Positions 47,345-60,949 of a stretch of DNA of 64,000 nt are shown here, one piece after another. Location: assembly GCA_022749755.1 (NCBI GenBank), contig CM040452.1:9132350-9196349 (forward strand). The letters are read 5' to 3'. This DNA comes from Azadirachta indica. Taxonomy: Eukaryota; Streptophyta; Magnoliopsida; Sapindales; Meliaceae. Every line of letters begins with the position of its first letter. Within the stretch, counting starts at the first letter, position 1. Made by a program: the position numbers and the translations under genes. The notes under the pieces are model-generated. The model saw only the letters and a list, made by a program, of their open reading frames with translations. It did not search any database and was not told the origin of the DNA.

Positions 47345-50300
47345 GAACATAGCACACCACTTTGGTTCCACCACCTCGCTGTCTCCGCTCAGCAGCTCTT
47401 CTCTTCCTCCTCCTCCGATCTCTCACTTGTTTTTGTTTTCGTAAGATCTCTCCGTCTCTCTCCTTTTGAAAGTCTGTTCTATTTCCATTTATTTATTTAT
47501 TTGTTGTTACTAGTGTTTGCACGAAGTTGTTCACTTTGTAGGAATAGTCGTGATACAAGTATTGTATGTAATAACGGCGGGTTTTGTTTCATTTACGGTT
47601 TGTTTGATTTTCTTTTTTTCTTAAGAAAAGATGAAAAGTAAAATAGCGATCATGAAAGTTCCTTTGCTTTTTAGGACTGTGTTTTATTTTATTTTACTTT
47701 ATTTTATTTTTTTCTTTCGGGAGAATTTGTGTCTAGAATCTTCTAAAGGTTGTATTTCCCATGATTTTGTTTTCTTGGGGTTTTCTTGGAGATGATTTCT
47801 CTAGTTGGGGTTTTCTAATGTCCCTTTTTTTATTTGACATGTTAAGTGACGTTTTGACAACTGCTGTGAGATGAAATTAGTATAATATCAAATATAAGCA
47901 TGAAAACGCCTAAATTTAGCTTATGGAAAATCATTTCTGTAACCTTTTTCTTCTTCAAAATGTTCTCAGGGTGTGTTTATGATGTTTGCTTTGATCGGTT
48001 GGTTTTATAGGCCTCCTTAATGCTTCTGTGTACTTTGTGTTGTTTTCTTGGATTCTAAGAAAATATTAGTGGATCAAGACATTGTAGTTGTTTCTTGTCA
48101 CTGTTATATTGAACTAACATGTTACTGCCCCCTTGATTGAGAATGGTATCTAGTCTTCATTTTTCTTACTATTCCCACCTTTTTGGGTGACTAGAGACGG
48201 TATTGAGTTGGTGCTTATGAACTGCCTAATGATTTCCATCTCTTCAATCCTTATGGCAAAGTGTAATAAAAGGAGCGGAAATCCTTGGACCTGCCCTCTA
48301 ATTTCTAACTTGTATAAATTGTGAGATCACCTTTAGGGTGCCATTGGTATCCAAGGGTTATGGAATGACCATAGTTTGAGAACTGATGACTCAGTACTTC
48401 CATTATTACAGCTAACTCCTAGTAGAAGCACAAATACTTTTAATTGTTTGTAATAAGCCACTCATGTAAAAGGCTTTTAATGCTATGCTCAAACACAAGT
48501 ATGTCATACTCAAATTACTTGATCCTCGGACTACAAACCTCATGCTGCTTTCTTTATATGCTTGCATTTACAATTTGCTTAATAACCCTCACATCACCGC
48601 TATAACCCTCGCATCACAGCTATAATACCTTTTGGCTCTTATGTGGTTTTCTGTTTTACTAGCTTGCTTATAGTGGAACGAGACTCATTTTTAAAGTCAT
48701 CATATGTTGGCTAAAGCAGATGGCACACAGTTTATTTAAAATTCTTCAAGATTATAAATATCATTGCAAGATTTCTATAGTGGTAGTTGAGAGATTCTTC
48801 CAGAATGATATTATTGATGGCATATTTTAGAAAAAAACTTTTGTATACAAGGTTCTAGAACCTGAGAGGTGAGGTTATTTACCTAATGTTAGTATTAGAC
48901 TCCTGATTTTGAGTGGCTTATTACAAGTGATTAAAGCAATTGTGTAAATATTCGTTATGGTATAGTATAAATGTGTTGTGGTGTATTTTTAAGTGGTACT
49001 AGGGTATGTCTATGTTTCAACTAGTAACAGATCTGGACAGTTAGGGAATGTTATCAAGATCCTACTGGGAGTTAGGGACAGTAAAGGATTGTTGTTGAAG
49101 CATTGCCAAGAGTAGAAGATGCTCAAAGCATATGTTTGTGAAGTAGTGAAACACTAAGAAACCCTGCCTATCTCACAGATTCTAGAAACTTCTGCTAATT
49201 TTTAGAATATACAACAATAATCTCACTTTAAAAAAATTTCTATCCACTACCATTCTATACCTTTGCAGTGATACTTATGATCTTAATGAAGTTTCAGAAA
49301 ACAGTTTATATTGGTTATGTTAGGATGGCCATAAAAATGAGCAGTATGTTCCATTGTAATCAAGCTAGTGAGAGAGAGAACTCCTAGAAACCATGCATAA
49401 TCTCTGTGGTTTGTTTTGGGGTTTGTTCATGATGTTTGACTTATCTCGTGTTATTTGGGAACCTCCATTCAAACTTGTTGGAGTTTTATTTAGACAGCAG
49501 TTAGCAGTTAATGAACTCATATAAAGTACTTATTTTCACCCTGTTCCTTTTTGGTAAGATGGAGCCTCGAGTGAAGAGCAGAGAGCCAATAGCTTGTTCT
49601 TCTCATTGTGCTCCAAACATCAATTGCCATGTTGTTACAAAAATGGTTTGTTTGGTTCCATTTTTTGTGGAATTTTGATGTGGTGTACAAATGCTATTAA
49701 ATTGGCTTGAAAATGATTTGTTAGTGATTTGGGTCTTTATAAGAGTTGAGGCTTGAGTAGCTGAGTGTTGTGTTCTTGCCAGTTATCATTGAAATCCGAA
49801 TATTGATTGCTTCATCCACCATAGTGACCTGGAGTTTTTCTGACCATTTTGCGACTACATGTATATTCTCTGGGTGAATCTTTGTGTAGGAGGCTGTGTC
49901 TAATAGGCTGGATTTCGAAGTAGGACTCATTGGTATTATGAGAGGGGTAGGATAGGATAAAAGTTGTCTTGTGTTATATTGTCATGGAAAAAAGGTTTTT
50001 ACTTTTTCTTTCTTCAATGAAGACATTTCCATCCATTTCAAATCTCTAAAACCTGGTCTCTTCTCCTTACCTAATCTTTTGTAAAATGTAGGTACTCAGA
50101 TGGCTTTATCCTGTGTGGACAGGATGAAAATTTTTTTCAGACAAGTTGTATCAATCCAGCATAACGTTATACTTTATTCTATATGAAACAACCTCTTAAC
50201 ATTTCTTTTGTTGTACTTTTGTGTTACCTATAAGGTGCTTGTCATGCTCCCTAGCAGTTAAGCAAAATTCTCAATTTCCTCATTGACCTGTGACCTCTTG

Positions 50301-50757
50301 CCATCTGAAGCCAAAAGATCCCTTTAGGATTAATGTTGATCATACTAGTTTTTTTTTTTTAATTTATTTATTTTGTTTCCCCACCTTTTCATATATTCTC
50401 TGTGTTTGTCAACGTGAGTTGATGTGGCATTGGTGGTTGCATGCATTATTGATATTCTCATTGATACTGCTAATATATTTTTGTCAAATATGAACTCCTG
50501 ACATCAGGCAACTGTTATTTGATTTGAACAACTGGAAACTTCCCCCTGGTGGTATGTTATGAAATCCAAAAATTTCCCAATTAATGAATTCTTTGTAGTG
50601 CAATGCATGGTTTGCAACGGATGTTTCATCTGTGCTATTGTGGTTTACACCATTGTGTGTGTAGTAGATTCAAAAGATGAGTAAATGGAACAATAGTTTC
50701 ATCAGACTTCTAAAAGCACTGATGTTGAATAAACTAATTGTTGCTTTTCAAATTCAG
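47345..50757 (+). other. Ferredoxin leader exon and 3.3-kb leader intron
   Basis: A CT-rich leader (about 47345-47440) ends at TTTTC/GTAAGATC. The acceptor AATTCAG (50757) lies 8 bases before the ATG. The 3317-bp intron is long for a plant 5'-UTR intron and holds no recognised gene; open frames within it lack homology I can recognise. Additional leader exons cannot be excluded. Confidence 0.6.
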
Positions 50758-50765
50758 AGGTAACG

Positions 50766-51218
50766 ATGACAACTGTGACGCTTAGCTCTCCATGCACGGT
50801 TAAAGTTGCACCCCGAAACCAATTTTCAAGTGCCATATTCAAGAGACCATCCTCCCTCGGATCTGTTAAGAGCACCTCCAAGTCTTTTGGCTTGAAATGT
50901 TCTCCAAATTACCAAGCTTCAATGGTGGCATACAAGATTAAGCTGATTGGACCCGAGGGTAAAGAGCACGAGTTTGAAGCCCAGGAGGACCAATACATCC
51001 TAGAAGCAGCTGAGGAAGCAGGGATTGATCTGCCCTACTCCTGTAGAGCTGGGGCTTGTTCAACGTGTGCCGGGAAGTTGGTATCTGGTTCAGTCGACCA
51101 GTCTGATGGTTCCTTTCTTGATGACAATCAAATTGAAGAAGGTTATTTGCTGACTTGCGTTTCATACCCAACTGCAGACTGCGTGATTTGCACTCACATG
51201 GAAACTGAGCTTTGCTGA
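50766..51218 (+). CDS. Plastid [2Fe-2S] ferredoxin, Fd3-like (non-photosynthetic type)
   Basis: The coding exon is single, 150 aa. Residues 1 to about 52 are a Ser/Lys-rich plastid transit peptide ([16 protein letters not shown]). The mature domain [20 protein letters not shown] carries the iron-sulfur ligands C93, C98, C101 and C131 in the pattern C-x4-C-x2-C-x29-C ([14 protein letters not shown] ... [10 protein letters not shown]). The internal [21 protein letters not shown] sequence and the long leader intron fit the heterotrophic/root-type ferredoxin (AtFd3-like), which passes electrons to nitrite/sulfite reductases from FNR. Cys at 142 and at the C-terminal position 150 are additional to the ligands; relatives usually have HIS or hydrophobic residues there. 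Confidence 0.92.
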   Translation: MTTVTLSSPCTVKVAPRNQFSSAIFKRPSSLGSVKSTSKSFGLKCSPNYQASMVAYKIKLIGPEGKEHEFEAQEDQYILEAAEEAGIDLPYSCRAGACSTCAGKLVSGSVDQSDGSFLDDNQIEEGYLLTCVSYPTADCVICTHMETELC

Positions 51219-52789
51219 GTGTTTTTGTTGCCAATTTGAGTCAGGTAGTGATCCTTCTTTTTATGTAGAATTGTGTTTGTGTTATCAAGTGCCGTGGCTC
51301 TATATCAGTATGGTTAGGGAATTTCAATCTCAGTGGAACTTCATTTCTGGGATTTCTCAGTTTGTTGTCAATTCCATCTCATTTACTCAGAAATATTAAT
51401 TTCCCAGTATGTTGAGCATAAAATCGGTGATAATGAGTTTGGGATTTAGGGCATATTTTGGATTTCAGGTGTTGTTGCTTTTAGATAAAATCTTTAAATT
51501 ACGAATATATGCGAGAAAAGTAATGGGTGAGTACGATAAAAAGTTGGTGTTATGAAATATATTATATTTTTTTTCAATATTTTATTTTTAAAAATTAAAT
51601 AGGCCAATAATATCATTCCCTTATAGTTAAAGGTAGGTAATTGATAAATATTAATTTCTATTAAGTGGGAGCGAATAAAATATACATGATAATGCCAAGC
51701 AAAATTTATATATATATATGTATATATATATTTATCATTTGTATATTATTTGATGAATGTATTTTAATGGCTGAGATAAAAATAATATATATTTAACTAA
51801 TATATAACTAATATAAATATAAAAGGTAATTTGGACATTGTGTAAATTAATCTTTTCTTTATATATTTATATTATCAATTTCATGCATTCAAAAAGTCAG
51901 AGACTGGTGGAAATTTAAAATTAATGAATTTTCACAATGGAAGTTTTTGTTTTCTTGTTGCATTACCTACAACTTGTACTTATTAATTTCAATGTAAATT
52001 TAGTTGTTCTCATTGCTAATGTTATTGCTAGCTTCTGTTTACGTGAATGGAAGCCAATCAAATTTGGTTGCATTATGAATTAATATTTTTTTAATATAAA
52101 TATTACAAGAAAATAACACAATTTTTTCCAAATATAAGAGCAGGTTTAAATCCCTAATAATTATTTTATTCATTGAACTGACTAAACAGATACTGATTGT
52201 ATTATTAACTAATTAGCAGACAATTACTATTTCGTTGCGTGTTTGATTATATTATAAACAAACTCTAATTATATAATAATATTGAAGTCCAAAATCCATC
52301 CTAATTTTTTTAAAAAAACTTTGATAATAATAATTTATAGGTTAAATTTCATGACATTGAAGTATATGCTTTTAGTTAGGTTTTTTGTACAAATATAATC
52401 TTTAATTTATTTATATATCTAAATATTTTGAGTGAATGAGATTATTAAAAATTTTGAGTGTAAAAGAGAAAATTCATTCATAAAATAACAATTTTTTATT
52501 TTTTATTATTGTTCGAACTTGAAATAATTCGAGAGTATCAAATATATTTCAAATCATTCGATCTACGCTTAGACAAAAGAAATTTTATATCAAATATATA
52601 TATACATATATATAATTTAAGGAGCTAACTATTGTTGAAAGTTTGCTTAAGGTATATTGTAGCATACTTCAAAATTATGAATATATTCTGAACAATTTCT
52701 ATCTTCACAAAGTCGTAGAAAAATTCAATCCTTATTACAGAAAGTCAAGATACCACCCACCCAAGTAGAGAGTGGTTAGGTTAGATTCG

Positions 52790-54320
52790 TTCCATTACCA
52801 ACAAAATTAGTTCAATATTAATTGGTGTCCCATCAAATTAATCACTCTGTACGCACATATATATTTATAATTGTACCACTAATAATAATAAGTAACTTGC
52901 ATGACAATCAAAGTTAAGTTGAAATAATAATATTAATGATCTTATAGCTAGTTGACAATTTGACAAAAAAAAAAGTGAAAGTATTAAGTTATTAATTAAA
53001 TTCCATATATATATATATATGACGACTATATATGCGTGGGTATGATGAAAGAAGATTGGAAAAATGCATCTTCGTTGAAATGCATGCTTTAATTTACAAC
53101 TTTATTTAAGAAGAGTGTGTGTGTGTGTGTGTGTGTGTATGAGCTCCCAAGAATATAAGATAGAGTTCCTACACTTTACACGATGTTTTGTGTGTCTAAT
53201 TATTGATGGGTTTGGATCAATAATCTCATAATTTAATACAATTTTTTATATTATTTATATAAACTGTTGAGTTTATTCATTTTTAATAGTTGAGATTACC
53301 ACTAAAATATGTAATTAAGAATATTAATGAAAGATAACTAATACACATATAATTTATATATTATAATTAATATACATATGAAATACAATTTCAACCGCTA
53401 AAAATATAGAGATTTAATAATTTATAAATTCTTATACTATTTTCCTCAAACCACTGTTTACTTCTATAAATAAATTTACTTTATTTTTATTATAAATTAA
53501 ATTTATTTTTAAATATTATATATTAGTGACGATTTTTAAAGTTAATATGTTACATATTATACTAACAAATATTTCTATAACAAAATCAACAATATAATAT
53601 CTAACAAATTTAATTCAACAATTAACACTAAAATATAATATTTAAAAATAAATTAACTTTTAATTTTAATTTTAATTTTTAATTTGTAAAATAATTTAAA
53701 TATTTTTTATTTTTGGTGTATCTTGTCTATATATTTTTATATTTTATAATTAATTTTTTAAAAAATATGAATTAGAAATATTTATATAAATTTATTTATC
53801 AATAAGAGCGTTTATGTTATTTTACAAGGGTGAACAGTGAATAGTAACAGAAAATTTAATAGAAGGAGCCTCATTGATACTTATTTTCAATTTGAGGATA
53901 TGGTTAACACTCATTTTTAAATTTGGGATCTACTTGATCTTTACCCTATAAATTACTATTATTTTACACTAAATTTTCATATATTATAATTTATATTGGT
54001 ACTTTAAAAAGGAGATAACAATATTTTTATTTCTGAGCCTTGAAAAAATAATAAATCAGAATATATTTTGTTCAATTTTAATAATTTAGTTTTGAGTATC
54101 ATTTATATTTTACCCTTGTCTCATATGCCAAATAGGACTAAAATGTTAAAATTAACTAAACTATATCTTAGTTTGTTATTTTATAAAAATTCAAAAATTA
54201 CAATAACATTAGTCTATTTAAAAAATACAAACTTAAGCATATATACAATAAATGTAGTTGACAATTCATGTAGATTTGTGTGTTTTAAACATTCCAAGGA
54301 GAAAAGAAAGTCCGTCAAAA
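52790..54320. repeat. Diverged duplicated segment, copy 1
   Basis: Blocks such as 'CTTGCATGACAATCAAAGTT', 'AAAGTGAAAGTATT', 'TATATATGACGACTATATAT' and 'AACATTCCAAG' recur in the same order near 57305-57680, with the intervening DNA shortened. This suggests an old local duplication. Confidence 0.5.
53117..53137. repeat. GT microsatellite
   Basis: About ten GT units. Confidence 0.85.
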
Positions 54321-54997
54321 ACTGATCAAAAAGTGCATCATCCTTTTGGCTATCCTATTTTGCTCGTAGTCATGAAGAAGATGATGAAGCAGAAAAGGAG
54401 AGTACGTTCTTGAATATCATTGATGGTCTAGCACTAATATTTTAAGTATTAGAAAAGAAAACCTCATTTTGTTATCAATCCTAATGACAAAAATTTAAAC
54501 TATAATAATTATTAGTGGCCAGTAGTCAAGTCTTCCAACTTTATTGGTTATTACTAGCAAGATTTATTTCTCATTTTAGATAAACTCTCATTAAAAGTGA
54601 AATCTTTTACCTATTTTAAGTTAAGTGCACTGTATTAAAATATGAGTAGATTTCTTTCTTCGTAAGAGCAAATATTCTCCAAATTGAATGTTGATATCTA
54701 AGGTGGCGATATATTCGATTCGATCAAAACTCTCGATTCTCGGTAGATTTGTAATGTAATATTATTATATTGTACCTATAATATGTAATTTTTTTTAAAA
54801 AAATTCTATCATTTTATGTATATTACATACAAATAATTTCTAAAATCTATTAAACCTAAAACCTATTAAGAGGTAAGGTATATGTTAATTTTTTTATTTA
54901 CACTACGTGATAAATTACCAAATGTTTTTCGATTTGCTCCATCTAAGTGATAAATTAGTTACAAATGCTCATAGGAGAAAGTGATAATCGCCCAAAT

Positions 54998-55411
54998 TAG
55001 GGGTAGGCACAGTTCAGTTCTGTCCAAATTTTTGAAAAACTGGACCGGACTCAAAAATTTCAGATCTCAAAATTTTGAGATCAGACCGGACCAAATAGGA
55101 AAAAAAATTTGAACTGAATCAGATCGATTATATGTTAAAACCGAATTTTTTTAAGTTTTTCGTTGTATTAAATGATGTCGTTTTATAAAAATATAATAAA
55201 ACGACGTCATTTAAATGAAAAATATTAAAAAATAATATTTTCGGTCCGATTTAAATTTTTGGATTAAAACCGAAAGTAAATCGAAAATTTTAGATTTTTT
55301 ATTTTAAGAACTGAAACTAAACCGAATAACATAAAATACCGAAGTAAACCTATAAATTTTGGTTCGATTTCGGTTCGATCCGGTTCAAGTCGATTTTTCT
55401 GCCTACTCCTA
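54998..55411. mobile_element. hAT-like MITE, 414 bp
   Basis: The ends TAGGGGTAGGCA and TGCCTACTCCTA are imperfect inverted repeats. They are flanked by near-identical 8-bp sites, GCCCAAAT (54990-54997) and GTCCAAAT (55412-55419), as expected of hAT insertions. The interior has 'CGGTTCGATTTCGG'-type repeats and an inner palindrome (ATGATGTCGTTTT / AAAACGACGTCAT, about 55172-55210). It has no coding capacity. Confidence 0.75.
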
Positions 55412-55419
55412 GTCCAAAT

Positions 55420-56389
55420 AACAGAAAGGCAATCATTTTGAAAGTCTCATAATCTATACATTGATATTTTTTCAACTTTATGCATTGAAAAGTGAAGTTA
55501 ATTAATTAAATTTCTTTGTTGGACTATCACTACTTAATATTTTTTGATGAAATTTTTACATATTTCTCTAACAATAACTAATTTATTGCCACATTTTAAA
55601 AATATTCATTACAACCGTTAACTTGGATAATGAACAACATAGTACTTACCACTAGGTCTCTTATATATTTTATAATATTTTTTACAAAATTTCTTTTATA
55701 TATATACATATATATATGTATAATAAGGACCTTCACAATAGAAATAATTTTTATTAAATATTAATAAAATATAATTTTAAAATAATTAATACTAATAAAA
55801 ATTTTGTTAATAAATGTAATATTTAATTCAAAATTTAATTTTTTATAATTTATATTAACATTAAATTTTTAAAAATTATAATTAATTGTAAAGTTAATAA
55901 TTTAAAATTAATGTCTTGTAATTATTTACTAAACTGTAATTTAAAATTTTATTTTAAGTAAATAATATATATTTAACAAACATATTCATAATGATTAATA
56001 CTAACGAAAACTTTTTTCTTAATAAATATAATATTGTATTTAAAAAATTAATTTTAAGTGAATCAAACAAACATATTCACAATAAAAAATCATTTTATTT
56101 AGTATTAATGACACTAATAAAAACTTAGTTAATAAATATAATTTAGATTTCATTAATACTAACATAACAAATTTACTATTGTAAATATTCTTGTAATAGA
56201 TATACATACACACATACCTATATATATATATATATATATATACCAATTTCATAAAATAATATAAAATGTGTAAGTAGTGTAATGTTAGATTTTAACATCG
56301 GGTATAAATTGACTATTGTTAAAATATAAAGACGTTAACATTAACCCTAATGGATATATAATAATAGAAAAGCAAAAAGGCTAGGTTGG
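55420..56389. other. AT-rich intergenic spacer
   Basis: Very AT-rich with direct 'AATAAATATAAT' phrases and (TA)n near 56218-56242. No gene. Confidence 0.5.
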
Positions 56390-56876
56390 TGACACCAAAA
56401 CCTTGGTCTGGTGGTATGAATAAGGCCGGACAAAAAAATCTAAAATTTGAAAAATCAGATGGACCATACCAAAATAGATGAATTCCTTCTGGTTTTAATT
56501 GTTATTTGGTCGAATCCACTTTCGGTATAAAGTTTTTCAGTTCGATTTTGATATTAACCCAAAAATTTGGACAAGATCAAAAATATTTTTAAAATATTTT
56601 ATTATCAAAACAACGTTATTTTATATGTATTTTAGTATTAAAACGACATTATTTTGTAAAGATTTAAAAAAATAGTAAAAAAATTAAAAACTGAAAAACT
56701 AAATCGAACTATATTTGAACCGATCAGTTCGATTCTATTTAAAAAATATTCGGTCTAATTTTTATTTTTATCCTGTTGCGTTTAATTCTCAAAAGAAAAA
56801 AAACTCAAAAACTTTTTTGATTTAATCCAATTTTGACAAAATTTAAACCGAATTAAACTATCACCCCTAAGTATAA
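56390..56876. mobile_element. Degenerate hAT-like MITE
   Basis: The right edge CTATCACCCCTAAG and interior 'AAACGACATTATTTTG', 'GAACCGATCAGTTCGATTC' resemble the MITE at 54998-55411. The left end is too diverged to place. Confidence 0.4.
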
Positions 56877-57199
56877 ACTCATGCCTTCCAAAATGAAGTC
56901 TTGAGTTCAAATCCTTCTAAGATCTTTTGAGAGGATTTTTTTCTCAATACGAGGGCAGATATCCCTCAAATATAAGGGCAGGTTTCTCACAAATTGTGAG
57001 CAGATGTCTAGGGTGCAAAAGAGTTGGGGAGATGAGTATGTATTCCTTAATAGATAGTATTTATGTGCAATTATACCAAACTACAGGGATGTATATAAAA
57101 CTTTTCCGTTGATCCATTTATGTACAGTAACGAATACTCCAACCACCAACACCAAATAGACAGATAGATGGACGCAAAGCAAAGTCAAAAAGCAGCCTT

Positions 57200-57690
57200 T
57201 TAATCGTAAAATTCATTATATTCCTTTACCAAGTAAATCCAATCAATATTATCTGATTTGATAGGACATCGTTTATACAGAAGTTGCGGGTTGGGGTATG
57301 AATAATTAAATAATTAACTTGTATCGCAATCAAAGTTTGGTCATAAAGTTAATGACCTTATATTTGACAATATGAGAAAAAAAAAATAAAAGTGAAAGTA
57401 TTTAATTAATTAATTAAATTATATATGACAACTATATATGTCTATATTCTTTTTAAATATTATATAATTATATGTAAAATCTAACCATATTATATTAAAA
57501 AATTTACTGCAAATTGAGAGTTAAATCCATACAAATTTAGTAGCGTCCGTAAATTAATACAATTTTTTTGAATTTATATTTAAAAGAATACAGTCATGGA
57601 CACTTAAAAGTTACATATATAATAAATTTAGTTGGTGATTGTTGTATTTTTTTTATGTTTTATAAACATTCCAAGAAAAAAAAAGGATGG
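57200..57690. repeat. Diverged duplicated segment, copy 2
   Basis: Counterpart of 52790-54320; same blocks in the same order. Confidence 0.5.
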
Positions 57691-59129
57691 CCCTCATCAG
57701 CTTTTGGGGTAGCAAAAGGAATCAAAAAGTGCATATATTTCATCTTTATTGACCAGGCAAATCAAGAACTCTAGAAAAGGCTATTCTTTTCTTGTTCGGT
57801 TGTGTGTCTCTTTTCAAAATATTGATCCAACTTTATGTATTTTTGTACCTATTATAAGTCTATTTAATTTTTAAAAGTAAATTTGTTAAATGTTAAATGT
57901 TAAATATTAATTAATATTTAGTTATTTACTATGAATATGAATCAAGATAATGTACATGTTATTTTTGTTCCTAAATATTAATAAAATAATATATTAAGAC
58001 ATAATTTATTTGATTTTAATAATTCAGTTTGTTACGTAGTGATATCTATGAGACTAAAAATGAACTAAAATCAATGATTAATTTATTACTTTTTAAAATT
58101 AAACATGTGTCTATAATAACATTGTACTATTATTATTTAATTATCTTCACTTTTTCTTTACCTAATAACTACTAACCATGACTTTGTATTTTACTCATGA
58201 TAAGTTCAAATATTTTTAATAATTAATGATTTTATTTTATCATAATATTAAATGGAGATTATAAATTTCACTACTTGATTTCAAAATATATCTTTTAATC
58301 TTTTCAATCGTGTATTTATTTTCTTCGGGTAGAGCATAAAGCAAGAAGGTAGAAGGGAGGGACATGCAATTTAATTTTTCGTTGACATGATAAATGTATA
58401 TAGAACCATACCTACGATAATAAGTACAAATGTCTTATTTATTTTCTTCTATTAGAAAAAAAAAAAAAAAAAAAGCCTGAAGATTTGACTTTTTGGAAGC
58501 TATGAATCTCTGGATCAACTTAATGGGAATGATATGAAAAAATTAAATTGAATGAGAAATTAATGCAATTAAAGTTTGAGATGTTGGATATCTTGATAGT
58601 TTAATTTAATTTAATTTAGTATCTTTTTATTAAAATAATACTTTTATAGTTTAATTTAATTTAATTGTTAGTATTGTATTTATTATCTGTTTATTAAAAT
58701 AATACCATATATATTTCTCAACTTGTGTCCTAATATTAATATTTAAATAATGTAGAAGTTAAGTTGTAGAAAAAGTATAGAAAACAAATTGCAAAAAAAA
58801 GTTAACTATAAATTTAATTTATCATAATCAATTGAAAGTAATATTTACTAATTGACACTTAACAAGTCAACTTTCATAACCACTCTAATTTAATATTGAT
58901 ATAAACATAACATTACCCTTTTTCAATAATATAAAGTTGCATGATAATTTTTTTTCCTTTATTTATGGTATCTTAATTAAATTAATTAAAAGTAGGTTTC
59001 TCGTATTATGATGAGATAGATTAGTTTGATGCACGTAGCATATTCTAATTAGAGTTAGAGTCGATTTACTTTATAATAAACTTATTGGATTTGCTATGCT
59101 TTTGAATCTAAATTAAGCTTTTTATATCC

Positions 59130-59283
59130 GTAAATCTAAGTTTAAAAGGAGTAAGGCCCACTATATTTCTTGAAAGTCACTAATTACTTGCTAGTTTAAA
59201 AATTTTCTTAAATATAAGTTTGAAGGGAGTAAGGTCTACCATATCTCTTGAAAGTTACTAATTAACTACTTAGTAGTCCAAAA
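59130..59283. repeat. Two-copy repeat, about 80-bp unit
   Basis: 'TAAGTTTxAAxGGAGTAAGG' and 'CTTGAAAGTxACTAATTA' occur at 59138-59186 and 59213-59266. Confidence 0.65.
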
Positions 59284-60949
59284 GTCACGATGATGTAATT
59301 TTAAGATAATTTTTAATTTGGATAAAATAATTATTTGTATTCTGTTATTGTATCAAATACAACATGAGACCCAAATCTTAAATCAATAGTGTTAGAATGA
59401 GTTAAGTATAGTAATAAAGCAAGAAAATACAAGATAAAGGGTACTAAATCAACAATAGCACTAGATTATTAAAAATTAGACAGGGCATAACTTGATCGTA
59501 TATCATACCTTAAAATAACTTAATTTATGACTTGCTTGTTTTGGGACGTGAATTGTGATTTTCTAGTATCTAAAGATTGTGAAAACAATGCATATAGGTT
59601 TTGATCTATGCAAGAATGTGTAAGACTGTTTTGATAACAAGCAAGGGTTGAAAATAAAGCCAGAAAGTGACCATAAGATTAAAATTGCTAGATTACCATT
59701 GAACGAGTTTGCTAGAAACTCTATAATAGCAAAGGCTGCTAGAAACTATGAAGAAAGTTGTAGTAAATGTCATAGGGCGACCTTTTATAGGATAGGAGTG
59801 TATAGTCAATACCCAAACTATAATTCTATAATGTGTTTTTGTCAAATAAGATTTTCATTTTTCTTCTAAAGATAGGTTTTTTTGTTCTTATATATTTAAA
59901 TTGTGTCTTTTAATTAAAATAATTTAGCTAAAATAAGGTTTTTAAATTGAAAATCATCATTTTAGGTTATCAATTTGAAGACTTATACTATCGATAAACT
60001 TGAATAAGGAATTTTATTTGATTTAAATTAAAATATTTTTATTCCAAATAAATGTAGGGAAATTTTTAGTAAATAAAAAATATATTTTAAATCAATAAGG
60101 GGAATTTTTATGAAAAGAGATCTTAAATAACATATACCGCAATATATATTTGGATACTAATATTTCATCTTATGGTTTTGGATTGTTTTGTATTTTTTTT
60201 TAACATTATCTTAATTATATAATTAATCCCATTTTAGACTTAAAATCTCTAAAGTTGGTGTGATTCTAAGTTTTATATATTTTAGGTTTAATTTAAATTT
60301 AATCATACTTTTTACACCACAACCCATAATTTTGAATTCTAATAATAAGTAATTCGGGTCCACTTGGCCTTTGCATACTTAATTAAAATGATGCAATTTA
60401 GCTTGAAGTTGGATTTAAACGCATGACCAATTTTTGACCATCAACAGCTATTATAAATGTGTTTACATTACTTGTCTATTAGTAAAATTTTCTTTCCATT
60501 CTAAATTATCTTGTTATGGCTATTTTTATGAACAAAATATTTGTTATTAATGAAATAAAAAGTATTTAATGATATTAGTTATTTATTCTTTATAAGTTAA
60601 AGGAAATACAATTTTTTCTCTTCAACTTAAAAAAAGAATTTTATTCATTGAATCACTTTATTCTAAATTATATTTAACATTGTTCGGTTTATCTGATATT
60701 TTGACATAATTTAAGTATTGTAAAATAAAAATAATGATTAATTCTTATATAGATATTGAACATTGCAATTGTTAATTTTGAACATAAAATCCCTATTATG
60801 AATTAACTGAAATTTTTTATTTAAATTTTACTATTTTTTTCCATTTTATCACGAGGTAATTGTGATTACTTAACGAAATTGGATACTCATGAAATAATAA
60901 AATAAATTGAGTAGAAAGGGGGTTGAAAATTTTTGATGGGAACGGCATT

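Larger units (their letters stand above)
51219..54989. other. AT-rich intergenic region
   Basis: After the ferredoxin 3' UTR (to about 51430) no gene was recognised. It has (TA)n near 51706-51730 and 53005-53020, and (GT)n at 53117-53137. Part of it (52790-53045, 54235-54320) is similar to 57200-57440 and 57600-57690. Confidence 0.45.
56877..60900. other. AT-rich intergenic region
   Basis: No gene recognised. It includes the second copy of a duplicated segment (57200-57690), a poly-A tract at 58455-58474, a two-copy repeat near 58590-58690 and another at 59130-59283. The open frame at 59648-59869 has no recognisable homology. Confidence 0.45.

Noticed and set aside
59648..59869. 73-aa open frame in the right intergenic region
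   Set aside because: No recognisable motif, no promoter signals, and AT-rich context; probably chance.
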